Positions 48,701 through 62,050 of a stretch of 64,000 nucleotides of DNA are shown in pieces. Source of the DNA: Camarhynchus parvulus (taxonomy: Eukaryota; Chordata; Aves; Passeriformes; Thraupidae); the NCBI RefSeq assembly GCF_901933205.1, contig NC_044590.1, forward strand, positions 9,761,501 through 9,825,500, written 5' to 3'. Each line of letters opens with the position of its first letter. Within the stretch, counting starts at the first letter, position 1. The position numbers and the translations under genes are program-made. Below the pieces are notes generated by a model, which did not search any database, was not told where the DNA came from, and saw nothing but the letters and a program-made list of their open reading frames with translations.

Positions 48701-49249
48701 TTGGTCACAGGGCTGCTGCAGAAGTGGTTTCCACATCTCAGCACTCACATGTACATTTTCCATTTGCATGGGCAGTTGTGTCCCTCTGTGAGCATGGCAA
48801 TTTAGAAACTTCAGCAGCTAAACATCTTGAAGATCCATTAACCAAAGAATTCAACTTCATGAACCAGCTTCCAATCAGCACTTGCCCAACACAGCCTATT
48901 TTTTAAACGTCAACTCGTTTGAGAAACAAAAGGAGCTGAAACTCTCTTAGTAGTTGAAGCAAAGATAACTCATAAGTAGGGATTTCTTCACAGCATGAGT
49001 GTACAGAAATGGTCCTTTCAAGATTTTATTCTCACACAAGAAATGTTTAGAAGATGACTCACTGCAATAGTTCACCTTCTGAATTCTCCAATGCAAAGTT
49101 TTAATGTGTTGGATTGAGAAGCTGCTGAGGTTAAAGGGTGCTGTAACATTGTGGGGCCCATGACCAGTAAGGAAACTGATTGAAAAGCACAGATTCTAAC
49201 TTTAGCCCCTAACACTTGAGGGAAAAACTGCCATTATTTTTACTATTCA
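45758..49249. other. Single-copy DNA, no gene seen
   Basis: Unique sequence with short overlapping frames. A GT-rich patch lies near 47093-47110. No mobile element is recognised. Confidence 0.5.
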
Positions 49250-49254
49250 TTAAA

Positions 49255-49308
<54 letters not shown>

Positions 49309-49320
49309 CTTAAAGTATAT
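49250..49320. repeat. (TA)n microsatellite between direct 11-bp repeats
   Basis: Uninterrupted TA repeat at 49256-49306 (about 25 units). TTAAAGTATAT occurs at both edges (49250-49260 and 49310-49320). Confidence 0.95.
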
Positions 49321-50959
49321 ATTAAAAGCTGTAGTTTCATTCTATAGACTACACTGAGAACTCAATCCCATGGATTACTTATCTGATTTTTACATTTTTG
49401 GTTCCTGAAAACATGTTTGCTTATATGATTGCTACCACTGAAACAATAATTCTAATGACAGTAGTACCAATAAACACATTCAGCAAGAATCCTTCAGTCT
49501 AAAGAGATTGCTTTATTCTCTTTCCTGATCTGCTCTGCTTTACACATGTATATCTGTGCATAAATATGCCCATATATATATTAACACAAATCCAGCCACC
49601 AGCTCCATTTTCCAGTTACTTCCCACAATTGTTTTATTTAGGAAGCTCTGATGAAACACTTCTTTTGAAAACCCAGCTCCATTACTTTTAGCATTTTATC
49701 TGCAAAGCAATTTTTCAGCCTGTCAGGGTAATCATCATAAATATTTCTGTCCATGGTTTTCCACAAGCCAATAGTAACTGGTTGGGTCAGTTCAGCTCAA
49801 TTCAATGACCTTCCAAGAAAGAGTTGCATTTGTATTCCATTCTGAAACTACAGAGCAGAGTGCATGTTAAAATGGGACATTGTTAAGGCATTGACATCTT
49901 TCCCATGATTTCTGAGTCATAACCACTGACACCAGCAAATCTGAGCTCTGCATCCCATGTATTTGCAGGTGTATTCACTCTTTTTTTTTTCTTGCAGAAA
50001 CCTGAAATATGTGAGTTACTTCACAATTTCAGGGATCTGTCTGGATCTGGTACAGAAGCATGTACCTCAATGATCCAGACCCACCCATATTCATCCTGGA
50101 TATTTTGTATGTATGACTTAAATATTCTGTAATGGACCTCCACCCACATCTCACTGAACAGTAAACTGAGGCCCAGGACAGTGATGCTGCAAGATCAATC
50201 AGGGACTTCGTGGTGGAAACCAGAATAAAACTCTGGAGTCAGCTGCTAACCACATAAGCTATCCCCGCTGCTGGCCTGCAAAGTAAAAATAATGGTTTGG
50301 AGTCCTCCAGTTTTCATTATTAGCTTTTTGGATGAGTTTTGCCTAAGGGGAATGAGTTATTCTCCGCTGTTGTATGAGTGTGTTTCGCTCCAGCTGAATT
50401 ATGTGTCACTTTATGGTAGGGTTGTCTTCATTTTTTTCCTTGGCTGTGCTCGGGGACAACTTTGTGAACATCTTGTTTGACAAATTCTGCACCACCCACA
50501 TAACCACTCTGGGGCAGACTGAGCAGAGTCAGGCACTCAGCTGGGCCCACTTATCTTTGGTGGATCTTTGGTGTCCTTTTTGCTAATTGGGATCTGCAGG
50601 CCAGAGCAGAGTGTGGGGTTTGGATCTCAGTGCTCGGTGCTTTGCTTTGCTGTTTTGTCGTTGTGGCTTTGGGCAAGTCACTGAACTTGATTGAGAACGT
50701 GTTCGTTTATGTGCTTGTTAGATCCTGACAAAAATTTCAGCCAATGCAAAAGGTATTTGCAGTATTTATGCCTTATTTTTGCAGGGAGGAGATGTTACAT
50801 TAAAAAAAACCCCAAGGTTTTACCCAAACAAAAATATTCCTTTTCTCTTCTCTTTTTTTTTCACAGTTTCCTGAAATGTGGAAAATAAATCATGCCTAAA
50901 TCCAAACTGCAGTTTCTCAAAGAAAATGCAAAAAAGAAATTTCTATTTCAGCAGCTACA
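49321..50959. other. Single-copy AT-rich DNA, no gene seen
   Basis: Unique sequence. It has two acceptor-like pyrimidine tracts ending in CAG (49997 and 50866), the second followed by AATAAA at 50884-50889. Neither defines a gene. Confidence 0.5.
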
Positions 50960-50998
50960 TTTTTTCCTTTTTTTCTTTTTTCCTTTTTTTTTTTTTTT
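50960..50998. repeat. T-rich low-complexity tract
   Basis: T runs of 5-16 separated by C or CC. Confidence 0.9.
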
Positions 50999-53900
50999 AA
51001 GGAAGAAAGAGAACTTTCATGGAAGTTTTCAAGCAATAGCAAAAGGGCAGAGAAATGCCTGGTAACCTGCCCTGTCTTGGTCCAGCTGCTTCAGTCTCAA
51101 ATGTCAACAAATAATGGTGACTTTCAAAAATCCATAGGTTGTGTTTTGGATGATATTTAGTTAAGCGATATTTCTCGTGTATAGAATAGCCTTGATTACA
51201 TTATCTAGCAGAATAAAACCAGATGGCAATGAAGTAACTATTTATCTTCCTGGTGAATTTTAATACATGGGGAAGTGAGGGCACAAGAAGCTTGGTAGAA
51301 ATTCGGCACAATTCGGTCACTGGGAGCTGTGAAGGCTTTCCTCAATCAGCTCTGCTCCTACACCTGATCTTGACCTGAAGGCATTGCTCCTGCTCTAACC
51401 TTCTTCTCCTTGAGCTAAACCATTTCTACTTCCTCCTCTCAGTGTGCTCCTGATTTGTTTCCTGAGCCCCAGCAGAGCATGGTTGCACACCATCTAGTGA
51501 GCTGGCACTGCAGCACAGGGCAGGAGGCACAGGTACAGCCTCCATGGTGCAACGAGACCGGACTGACGAGAATGAGACAGGCCAAAGGCAGAAAATTGCA
51601 GAGCAGCTCACTGCAGTCAATAACTGAAGTGAGCTGCCAAATGGTGAGAAGTTTACCAGCGCTCCCTGCAGTGGGCAGAATATGGATATGCTCCTGATGG
51701 AAGTCCAGCCCATCCCCATTTGGATGTTCAGTGTTTTCTGTGGTTATGGCACAATCATTTCTGGTATCAAGTTTACATGACACTCTGCATTCAATGACCA
51801 GGAACTGCTGCTTGTGTTTGTACCATTTATGATCATACAGAGCAACTGTTCATCCCCAAAAAGTGCCTGCCAGAACCTGGGCTGTGCCATCAGTGCCAGA
51901 AGCTGCTCTTGGAGGTAGAAAGGGACAATTTGGCAGGACAAAACTAAGCTCTGAACCTTTCACAATTCAGCATGCTTAGCAGCCTGGGTGGATGCTGAAT
52001 TTCATTATCTCCAAATTGCTGCAGATTTGTTCAAAGGAGCCTTCCCTTGTTGGTAGGGCCACACGACAAGAACCAGCACGCTCGGGTCTGCCGGTGACGT
52101 TCACTCCCTTCAGAGCGCCAGAAACCAGCCAAGCAGGGCTCTGTGCCAGCCTCTGAGATAGGCCAGCCCCGGTGCTCCTGCAGGCACCTGCCAACCATGA
52201 GCCATCCCCTTCTGTCCCCCCTCCAGGTGAAACTCTGATTCAGCATCTCAAACAAAACCGCAAAACCTGCTCGTCAGTCTGGGAGCTCTCCCGTCTCTCC
52301 CTTCCCTGCACCGCAAGACTCTACTTGTAGCTGTGCTGCTGCCCAGGGCTGCAGGCAGGAGCAGGGTACGTTCAGTAACAGCCTCACACTGGCTGCTCTT
52401 GGGGAAGCTGCTGGGCTCTGGCTTGCTCAGGGAGTGCAGTTGTTGCTCCCCAGGCTTGGCAAAGCTGTCTGGACTTGTACTCCCAAGGAGCTCTGTTCAG
52501 CACGTCCTGGGCTCTGTCACCCAGACACGGCATTGGGGGCGTTTGAAGCTTTTCAGAAGCAGAAGTCTGGTGATTTGCTTCAACCCAGGCGTTTTTCCTC
52601 ATGTAATTTAATTCTGTTTTATTTTTTCTTGGTGGCTTGAAGTGTCAGCGAAGTAGAAACACAGTAAAAGGATAATCCTGGACAGGGTTATTGCTCCAAG
52701 CAGAGATGCTGGAGCCTTCCCAAGCTCAGGTTTGCTTTGGCCCCCAAGCAGCCTCTCTTCAGGCAGGGAGGAGGGCTGAGGGACAATTTTTTAGCTGACT
52801 GGAGCTGGCCAGGTTTCTTCTTCAACCTGATACAGCCTTTGCTGTCATTCTTCTACTTGCCTGAGTCATCCTAGTCCTTAATGCATCCCCCTCCTTCTGA
52901 GTCCTTGATTTTTATGTTTGATGAGACTCACATATCACAGACAGGTTTATTTATTCTCTGGAACTTGTTGGATTTCTTTCTGCATTTTTACCGATTTCCT
53001 ACAGCACAGAGTCTGAGTGGGGAACTAGCACAGACTTCATCCTTAGAATTCAGTTGCCCTTTTTATCCTTTTCTTCCCTGACAAGTCCTTTTATTTCCTA
53101 TTGTAACACAATCTTTTTTGTCCTGTTCTCTGTAGTTAGTCAAATAGATCCATCCAAACTATTAAAAGCAGCCTTTTACAGAGTAGAAGTATTCAAGTTT
53201 TTATCTGTTCCCTTAACACGAGTGCAGTCATACAGACTTGAGTGAGAAGGGCAAACACATTAACTTTGGATATCAAAAGAAAGGCAGAACGAACTCTCAT
53301 CCTACCTAATAAAATGAAAAATCCTAGGAAACACTGTATTTAGAAAGTGGAGGTGATGAAACACCTCCCCTTCCTCTGGCTATCTAAACCAGCCCCAGAA
53401 TAAGCATTAACCCACAACCTGGAATTGGAATCCTTTCCTTGTCCATCTGGCTGAAGTGGTTGGGAAAAAAACCCATGCCAACATCCCAAATTTTGCAATT
53501 TGATCTGAACTGTGTCATTGCTGCCTCTTTCCCCCCATCATTAGGCTACATCTAAAGGCATGAATTTTGCACTTAAATAATTGTAAACCTGATTTTTGTC
53601 CTGTAGTGAGCACGTTTTGATAAGGCCCCAAGATTATTCCTATAAATGAGAAGAAATGGCATAGATGTGTCATTAAATCTGGAAAGAGATGTTGGTAGTA
53701 GAGTAATGAGAAGGTAGTGGTTATATTTAGAAAGCTTTTCATTAGGTTGAACAGAATGGATTAGTCCTCACAGTCTAGGAAATGTGATGCTTGTAGAGGT
53801 CTGCAAGAACTAGACTGTGATTTTCAGAGGTTTGGAGTGCTGTGGAAGAAAAATTCCAGGCTTTGAACAGTCAGTGGAAATGAGATTAATAGAGGAGGAA

Positions 53901-55310
53901 GGCACTGTTACCCTGAGAAAGCAGAGAATGGGGATTAATAAAGCAACTCCAATCTAACAAGACAATTTGCATTAAATCCAGCCTACTCTACAGACCTGGG
54001 ATATGTCAATACCAGGACATGAAAACTGGGTTCCCTCAGTAGTTTGGCACAGTCACTAATTTTTAGACAGCTGCTTCTGGATCTTTTCCTCAAGCACAGT
54101 TCCAAAGTCATCCCAGAGCTGGGTGGCTCCTTTCCTGACCTTCATCTAAAGAGACTGTTGAGCCTGCATGTGGTAGAATTTGCTCTGCAGTATTTGAAGA
54201 TACAAAGGTAACAGGCCTATTTTGTGTCCAGCCTCCAGCTAGAAGCTCAAAGCTAGAAATCTGAGCTCAAAGATGTATCAGGCTCAAGATAGAAACTCTT
54301 GAGTTTTGAGCAGCCTTGGAAGTAGATGCCTTTTCTATTCCTCTTTCTTTACAGTTTTATAGCAGCTGTCATATTCATGCTTAGCCGAATATAGAAATTG
54401 GGAATCCCCTCACATGTTGTGTCTCTCCACGCACAGAAATGGTGGGGAGTGACCACAGGAGTCCCCTTGGAGACAGGCAGAACTTCATCACTGCTGCATC
54501 ATCTTGGGTGGACTGACAGAAATCTTGGTAGGCTTTCCTGGAAAAGTTAGATCCAAATTTAATCCTAAATTAAATGATAATTAAGTGCATAATGCCCCCA
54601 AAGGTCTTGTTTCAGGCTTTTGGCAGATGTGATGACCTGCTCCATGCTCTGATCAGCAACTTGCAAGGAAGGTGTGAAATACTTTTATTCTTCAAACAAA
54701 TGAAACTCTGTATTCCATTAACATATATCCTTCTCAGGGCATCCTTGGGTATGGCCTGTAGTGGTTTTGCTTAAATCTCTCCCTGTAAACAGTCTCTGCC
54801 TCCACAGGGAATTTTCTCTGTGTTGGTTTCTCTCTAGGAGTTGTACCTTGTCTAGCAGTTTTCTACTTCAGGCCCTGGATATTTTTTCTCATAATGGATC
54901 CCATGAAGCTTTCACCACAAACAAAATGCAAAACAAAATTGTAAAAGTTCTGGTGCTTCAGTACTCAAAACTGCTCCTAGAATCCTTGGTTTGGCCAGGG
55001 ACATGGGTGTTAAATCTCAGCCTAAAAATAATGCACTCAAGAGCTCAGCTGGAATGTCCCTCCATGAGCCCATCTGTCATACTGGGCTCGGAGCAGTTTG
55101 GGCCATGGCTGATCTGTCTCACTGTGCTGTGTTTTTGTCTCCCCACTGGTCAGCCACATTCCTCTCGTTCCCTTCATTTGCTTCTCTCAGAGTGTTTTTA
55201 TTCAGCAGTTGTCACCAAGTCTGTGTGACAGGGAGCAGGAGGGAGGAGAGGGACACGTTGTTCCTGCCCTGTTTGGTGTCTGCCCTGCTGGGACTGCTCA
55301 GGTGCCTGTG
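50999..55310. other. Single-copy DNA, no gene seen
   Basis: Unique sequence. The region 52.0-52.5 kb is GC-richer with a few CpG but is too short and sparse to call a CpG island. Frames of about 60-155 codons have no recognisable domains. Confidence 0.5.
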
Positions 55311-55913
55311 CTCATCGTGTGGCCATCCTGAGCCCCATCCTGTGCCCATCCTGTGCCCATCCTGTGCCCATCGTGTGCCCATCCTGTGCCCCATCCTGTG
55401 CCCCATCCTGTGCCCATCGTGTGCCCATCCTGTGCCCCATCCTGTGCCCCATCCTGTGCCCCATCCTGTGCCCATCCTGTGCCCATTCTGTGCCCATCGT
55501 GTGCCCATCCTGTGCCCCATCCTGTGCCCCATCCTGTGCCCCATCCTGTGCCCATCGTGTGCCCATCCTGTGCCCATCCTGTGCCCATCCTGTGTCCATC
55601 CTGTGCCCATCGTGTGCCCATCCTGTGCCCCATCCTGTGCCCCATCCTGTGCCCATCCTGTGTCCATCCTGTACCCATCCTGTGTCCATCCTGTACCCAT
55701 CCTGTGTCCATCCTGTGCCCATCCTGTGCCCATCCTGTGCCCCATCCTGTGCCCATTCTGTGCCCATCCTGTGCCCATTCTGTGCCCATCCTGTGCCCAT
55801 CCTGTGCCCCATCCTGTGCCCATCCTGTGTCCATCCTGTACCCATTCTGTGCCCCATCCTGTGCCCAATCCTGTACCCCATCCTGGGCCCATCCTGGGCC
55901 CACCCTGCTGCTG
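55311..55913. repeat. 11/12-bp minisatellite, about 51 units
   Basis: Tandem units of CCCATCCTGTG (11 bp) and CCCCATCCTGTG (12 bp) with regular variants: ATCGTGTG, ATTCTGTG, ATCCTGTGTCC, ATCCTGTACCC and, at the right edge, ATCCTGGGCCC. I counted about 51 units by eye. The minus strand carries GGG or GGGG every 11-12 bp. No unit variant contains a stop codon in most frames, so frames of 189-324 codons open on both strands (HPVPILCPSCA and GHRMGTGWAQD repeats). These are translations of the repeat, not genes. Confidence 0.97.
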
Positions 55914-58900
55914 CTTCTGCACTCCCGCTGCAGCCCCTGCCCTCTGCCTACTTGGAGAGGAATAAAATCCTGACAGTGCTTGGACATTTGCTCCCTTTTC
56001 CATTGTTGGTGACTACTGGAGCCCTTCCAGCCCTGTAAGTGAGGAGTTTGATCCAGGGGGGTGTATTTTCCCAAAGCCCTGCTGATCATCGCACAGCCCT
56101 CACTGCAGGCATGGAGCTGCTTAGAATGGGTTGGACATAAACACACATTTCAGCACCTCTGCATTCACCACTCCATTCTTTCTTCCAAATCCTCCTGTCC
56201 TTTCCCCCTCCCTCCTCTGCTCCCTGTATGTCTGGTTATACCTTGTTTCTACATGCCTAAGTCATGCTTTAAATAACAGCTGTCTGATTCTTTGCTGCTT
56301 CTCATACCCAGCTAATTATTTTCAATTTATTGATTTTCCACATGGAGATTAATGGGTTATTCAGCTCTCAAAGCCTGTATCCACACAGCTGTGAGCTAAT
56401 GCATGGGTATGGGAAGGGGTAGAGGGGTTTGTGTTTATGTGGCTGATCACCTTTCTGATGAACTCGTGTAGCAAACCAAAGGGATTTTTCTCTTCCTCAC
56501 TCATTATAAGAAGCTTCGAAATCTTACCAGTGAATAATCACATTTCACAGGGAGTAAAATGTAATAAATAAAAACCTGACAAGTCTGCAGCAAGAAAATT
56601 GTTAACATGTGTTTTTCCTGTGTCTTTAATTGCACTGGCTGATGTATTCTGGGTGTGAAAGAGCCAGGCACAGTGGCAAAGTACCAGAGCCTAGATGTGG
56701 GGTGAGAAGCTCCCCCAGGACCCCTCTTCTGGTCCCACCCCTCTGCCACAGCTATTTCTGCTTCTTTGTGCAGCTGCCTCAGCCTGTAGGGTGCAAACAA
56801 CCAACACTTTTCTTGTTTTTTTCTAACGAAAATAATGTCAGTGGTCCAGTGTACAGCAGAGCAGCTGCACCATGCACTCAGGGTAGGCACAGGCAGCAGT
56901 GAATTCACTGCTGATGGAAAAGTATCATGGAAGCTTAAATTCTGTGTATGGAACAATGACTGACCTTACTGGTTCATCTGAACAGTGAAAACCCATGGTA
57001 TCATGCTAATATAAGGCTTTGGATTTGAGCCTCATATACAATTAATTAGTAATTTGGGGGTGGGAACTTTTAAAAATGTTTTGTTAACTCCTCTATTAGC
57101 AGTTTTCACACCATTTTATGTTGTCAAGCCAGGTGTGAGTGTGACCAGGCTCGATTTCTGAGACAGTAATTGCCAAGGGACTTGGGGAGAAGTGGCAATA
57201 AATGGCTAAGAAATGCAATCAGCACTTAAAGGAAAAATAAACAGAAACATTGGCAAAGTGATTATTATTTAGCAAGTCTGGGCTCAATATTTCCTGCTTT
57301 CCTGGAGCCTGTCAAAATGGTAGCCCAGATTCTCTGCCTCATTAGGATCCTTGGCTTGTTGGGCCCTTAGCTGCACATTTATAGTTGATAGCTGAACGTT
57401 GCAGATTTCACTGTTTTCAGGACATGTTCAGAACTCTTCAAAAATCAACTCACTTATGTATGGTTTGAGATGTTCAGCTTAAAAAAAAAGAAGTGTTTGC
57501 CTCAGCGAAGTCCTTTTTAAATCTCTGACCTTCACTTTTATTCTTATTCCAGTAACAAGAAGGCAAAAAATACTTCTGGACCTGACCTTCCTCTTGCCAA
57601 GACTGGCTGGATTCAGTTGGGTTCTGGGCAAGGAATTCCTCCCTAATCTGCTGCAGCTTTATTGTGACCACTGCTCTGAGAGGTCTATGTGTATTAAAAT
57701 TGGCATGTTAGAACCACTGGTACGAATTGACTGGAATAAGCTAGAAAAAGGGATAAGAATGATGGTTTAAAGCCAAGATTTAGGAATGAAGGGATTAAAC
57801 ACAGGAGATTTGAGGCAGAGCACAGAGCAGTTCTGACCAGACAAACATGGCTGAAGAGCAAGACAGAACTAGACACGGGTGCTTTCTTTCACATTAACCA
57901 GTTCAAAAAGGAGATGGTGGGACAGCTGAAATGTGTCAAAATAATATTAATTTTTTCCCCAGCGTTAATTCCCAACGCAAATTAACCTCAGTCATTTTCC
58001 TCTTCCCTCTTAGACACACGCTATTTGTCAAGCCATGTTGCCTTAACACTTCCCAACCATCTGGGATAAATTTAGCCTGCCCAAGAAAAAAAGAAGTGCA
58101 ACATGGCAGCCCTTGGATGGAGGAGCAGGCGAGTCTCTTGCTGACTGCAGCCTCTTGTAGGTCATTGCAGCACATGTGTGTCCCTCTCCTCTCATGACTT
58201 CTGTTGAAAATGGCTCAAGGTACAAAAAACTGAAGCTTCCTGTTGGGCTAGGAACGGATCAGTGTGGGTAAGGTAGCGTGGGCAGGAAGGCATGCGAGCA
58301 TCTGGTTTGAATAGCTCCACACGTGTGAGATCAGCCAACTTTCTGTAGGTTTCACGGGTTTTGGGTTTTTATCCCAGAGCTCTGGAGCAGCGGTGGACCC
58401 CACCCTTCCCTGCACCTCCCAGGAAGGCTGTGGGGAGCACATGGAGAGGGGGTCACCCCCTTCAATTCAGAGGAGCCACTGAGGGTTGAAATAAACCCCA
58501 AAAGCTGGGACGTGCTCAGGAAGGTCAAGTGTCTCCTGTGACACTTGGGAGGGAGGATGGTGCCTTGAGATGTGCTTCTGATGGGAAAGCAAGATGTGAG
58601 AAGAGAGGTGACCGAGCGGGCTGCAGGATCCACATTCCTAAATGTCACTTAGCCATACAACCTGCGAGGGCGGAAGCGTGGGCAGATGGAGAAATAATAT
58701 TTTCATTGAAAATTCTCTACCTCTAAAATATTTCCTGTCAGGTTCCTTCCAAGGAGGGCTGGAGCAAGGAAGGAGGGGGGCTGAGGTGGGATGTGTGGCA
58801 ATGGATACAAGTTTGTGATTCCTCAGGCCTCTCCATTTTGAGAGCATTTAACTCAATCCCCTTTCTTCTCCCCCTCCCTGAGAAAGGGATCAGGCTAAGC

Positions 58901-61320
58901 ATTGCTGGAGCCGGAGGCAGTTTGGGAAGTGAAATAAACACCTGACTGTTAAATGCTAAATGTTTACTCAACCAAAAATAAAAATAGTTCTGGTTTCCTC
59001 CATGACACTCTAGAGTTACGTTCACTAGTGCACATGAGCTGGAGGTTTGCACAGGAGGAGTCTTGAAAGGTTGAAACCCTTTGGAAGGGAGAAATTTGGA
59101 CAGGCCTCCCTCTGTCCTGTGAGAGTTCTTGTGCCATGGAGAAAATGCTGCAGCTGTTTGCCTGGTGCAACTTAAAAATAAACTCCCTCCTCCTTTCCTA
59201 GCTGCTCGTATCAGTTTCATGGGTGCCAACCCAAACCCAAGATGTCATGCAGAGGGTCAGAGTCCAAGGGTGGGCACGGTCCCTCTGGGGGATCTGAGGA
59301 GCAGGAGGGGGATGTGCCTTGACACCTCAGAGGAAATGTGCAGGAGTTTGGAGCTGCAGCCACAGCAGCCTCTGTGTGTTCAGGAGCTGCAAATGGCAAA
59401 CCCTTCAGCTGGGCAGTGGATGTGCCCGTGTGGGGATGGTCCCAAGACAGCGGAGCAGAATCATGGTGTAGACACTGACATTAGGAATTCTCACTGGAAT
59501 GTTCTTTGCTGTAGATCTCCCCATCGAGTTGCAGATGTCGTGTTGCAATGAGTGCAGAATTATTCTGCTTATGCTTCACCTCCAAATCCTCCATGCGGGA
59601 TGGAAAATGCTATGTTTTACCAGAGATATTTATTTGGCTTGATTAGATATGACACATACATTTGCAATATGTTTCCTTCAGTCAGGTCATCTATAGATGG
59701 ACTAGGAAATAGCATTTAACACACATGAAATAGAGCAGATTCCTTCCCTGAACGATGACTACTTGCTGATTCCCAAAGCTTGCCAACTTGTAAAGTAGTC
59801 CAGAAGGGCTCTATATGAACTAAACCATCCATGCAGACATTCTCTTTCAGGTAGCAAAATAGATTATAACAACTGGAGAAAAGGACACCCATTTCACACG
59901 TGTTCAGAGTGGGGAGGAAACTGGGTGATCAATGGGAGTTCAAACCAACACCTCTATTCAAGCCAGCTAACACCAACTGCTTGCTGGAAGAAGCGCCCAC
60001 CTTTCCCCTTTTTAAATGAGAAGAGGCAAATCCATGGGATCCTAAATGATTTAGGACTCCCGGATAGGTAAGCTGAGCTGGAATTATATGACTCCCAAAC
60101 TTGAATTTGCTCCTGACAACTGGGAAACTCAGACAGCAAAACACCCAGCCTGAGCTAAGGTAAGAGCAAAGGTGAATTAGCATAGAATTGCTCTTGCTAA
60201 AATGAAATTTGCTATAGTTAACCAGAAAGTGTTATGATAAAAAATTATAGAACAATTTCGGCAAAGAAAAACTAGAGCCACCTGTTTAAAGTTAGCCTTT
60301 AACCTATTCCCTCTGCCTTCCCTTTTGCTTTCTTTCTCTTTCAAATTTTCCCAGTATCTCTTCTTTCCATAGAAGCAAATCTTCCCCAGGGAAAGTAAAT
60401 TCTGAAGGCAATTTTCCAAAAACCATTTGGCAGAATTGGCCGGTGCTTCAACTGCAAACATGAAAAGGCATTTATTCCACTAACTCAAATGTAGTTTGGA
60501 AGAGACATTACTGAACTTGTTTTAGGAATATACTTTGACTGCATCAGTTTTATTGCTTCTTGTATAAATGTCAAACTCAATTTGCCTTAAAGCAGAGGAA
60601 ATGTACATAGTAATATATATGTTACATATAAAAATGGGGGGGAAGGTTGTCTCCATGGTAAATTCAGGCCTATTCCATGTTAATTGTGCTCATCAGACAC
60701 ACTCAGTATTTCACCAGTGGTGAGAAGAAGGAGTAAGTGTGACCCTGGTATTGAAGACAGCATGTGCAGTATTGTTGTAAGCTGGCCAGCTAATAAAGGA
60801 TCCTGAATTTCTATTAATTCTCATATTTTGGTTGCCTAATTTTGTGACCTAAAACTTTCTTGTTCATCCCTTAAAAGGGCTGCTTTCTTGTTGTGTAAAG
60901 AACTTGTGGTAACCCGTCCTTTGTGCACCATCAGCAGCATTTAGGCTTGCGCTGTTAGCACATCAGCTAACACACATCACATTTGAGATCCAGGACACCC
61001 AGCAGCAAAGGATTTTTTTCTTGGAAAGGGGGGAAGAGAAGAGCAAGTCTTCCAAATTCCTATTTCAATCAGCACTCATTGCCAAATTTTCTATCGAGAA
61101 GTGAATTGGCTATTTCAAAACACTTTGTCTCAGCAAAACTATAGTTGGAATTTCTTGGGGGCTAAGGAAAAAAACCCCACCTCTTTAATCCAAGAGTTGT
61201 CCCCCTGCTGAATTTCAAAGACTTGCTGCAGACAGTGTGGGATAAAGAGCTTCCAGGAGAAAAAGATCGGACTTTCTTCTGTAGTAAACAAAAAGTGTTA
61301 AACCACCTAAATAGTCTACT
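55914..61320. other. Single-copy DNA, no gene seen; weak CNE-like blocks
   Basis: Unique sequence. The blocks 57270-57430 and 57930-58090 are repeat-free, with CGTTAATTCCCAACGC and GCAAATTAACC in the second, and may be regulatory. The minus-strand frames at 56.5 and 58.7 kb (150 and 163 codons) have no recognisable domain. A short TA/AT patch lies near 60607-60635. Confidence 0.45.
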
Positions 61321-62050
61321 TTCTGCCCTTTTATTGTACAACATAATTTGCAGTAATTTTAGGCATTAGAACGGGCTACATATTAGCTGCTGACATTCTT
61401 AAAATATTACAGGGAACACTTGGGATTTTTGCAGTGTTTTCATTTGCATTTTAAGGTCTGATCCTGCAAAACCATAACTTCTTCACACGGGGAGCTGCCG
61501 TGGCATCAGCAGCCCTCCTTATCTACATAAACTTAATGTCTTGCACAATTATTTGCAGGATAAGGACATAAGGCTAAAAATGCAATTACTTTGTGAGTTA
61601 CAAAAAAGAAAATGCTCTTTGGAATGGTAGGTGAGATTCTCAGCTGGAGTAAATGATAAAGGACCCGTTGAATTCAATGGAGCTATCCTGATTCACACCC
61701 GCTGCTATGGCCCATTAATTTTAGTGTATGAAAATGAATCTCTGCTCTAAAAATACCAATTAGTAATAAGCTTTGAGAAAGGAGAAAAAAAAATCAATTT
61801 AAATTCATTTTGTGCAATGCACATTTTCTGATGCTATTTTAGTTAAATTATTATTATGCATAATAATGGCAGGGCAATAGGTGCTGTCACCTTAGGAATT
61901 TGCGGCTGTGATGGGTAGTATAAAAGTTAGTGATAGGGAAATTTCAGAAAAGCCCATCAATTGAATACAATTGTCATCATTATGATTTGGATTAGGATAG
62001 TGTGAACACATAAAAAGACATTGCACTAGCTCAAAATAATTTACAGTCTA
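61321..62050. promoter_or_regulatory. Candidate conserved noncoding block with a 16-bp palindrome
   Basis: A long AT-rich but non-repetitive block with almost no open frames. It contains TTATTATGCATAATAA, a perfect palindrome at 61851-61866, plus CCCATTAATTTTAGTG near 61710 and AATTAGTAATAAGC near 61758. It also contains GGTCTGATCCTGCAAA near 61454 and TTGAATTCAATGGAGC near 61668, which resemble an ancient repeat widespread in reptiles and birds. It may be an exapted old element. Function and conservation are inferred. Confidence 0.35.

Noticed and set aside
49985..50011. 13-nt microexon between TTTCTTGCAG and GTGAGT
   Set aside because: Too short to judge, and T-rich tracts ending in CAG are frequent by chance in this AT-rich DNA.
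50838..50889. Terminal exon with acceptor at 50866 and AATAAA at 50884
   Set aside because: AATAAA is very frequent here and no upstream exon or frame supports it.
52020..52330. CpG island
   Set aside because: A few CpG dinucleotides occur, but density falls off within about 100 bp and no promoter motif accompanies them.
55311..55913. CRISPR array
   Set aside because: Units are directly adjacent with no unique spacers, and the context is a vertebrate genome.
54991..56146. Open frames of 189-324 codons on both strands
   Set aside because: They are translations of the 11/12-bp minisatellite. Similar lengths occur in several frames at once, and the products are pure repeat of the unit.
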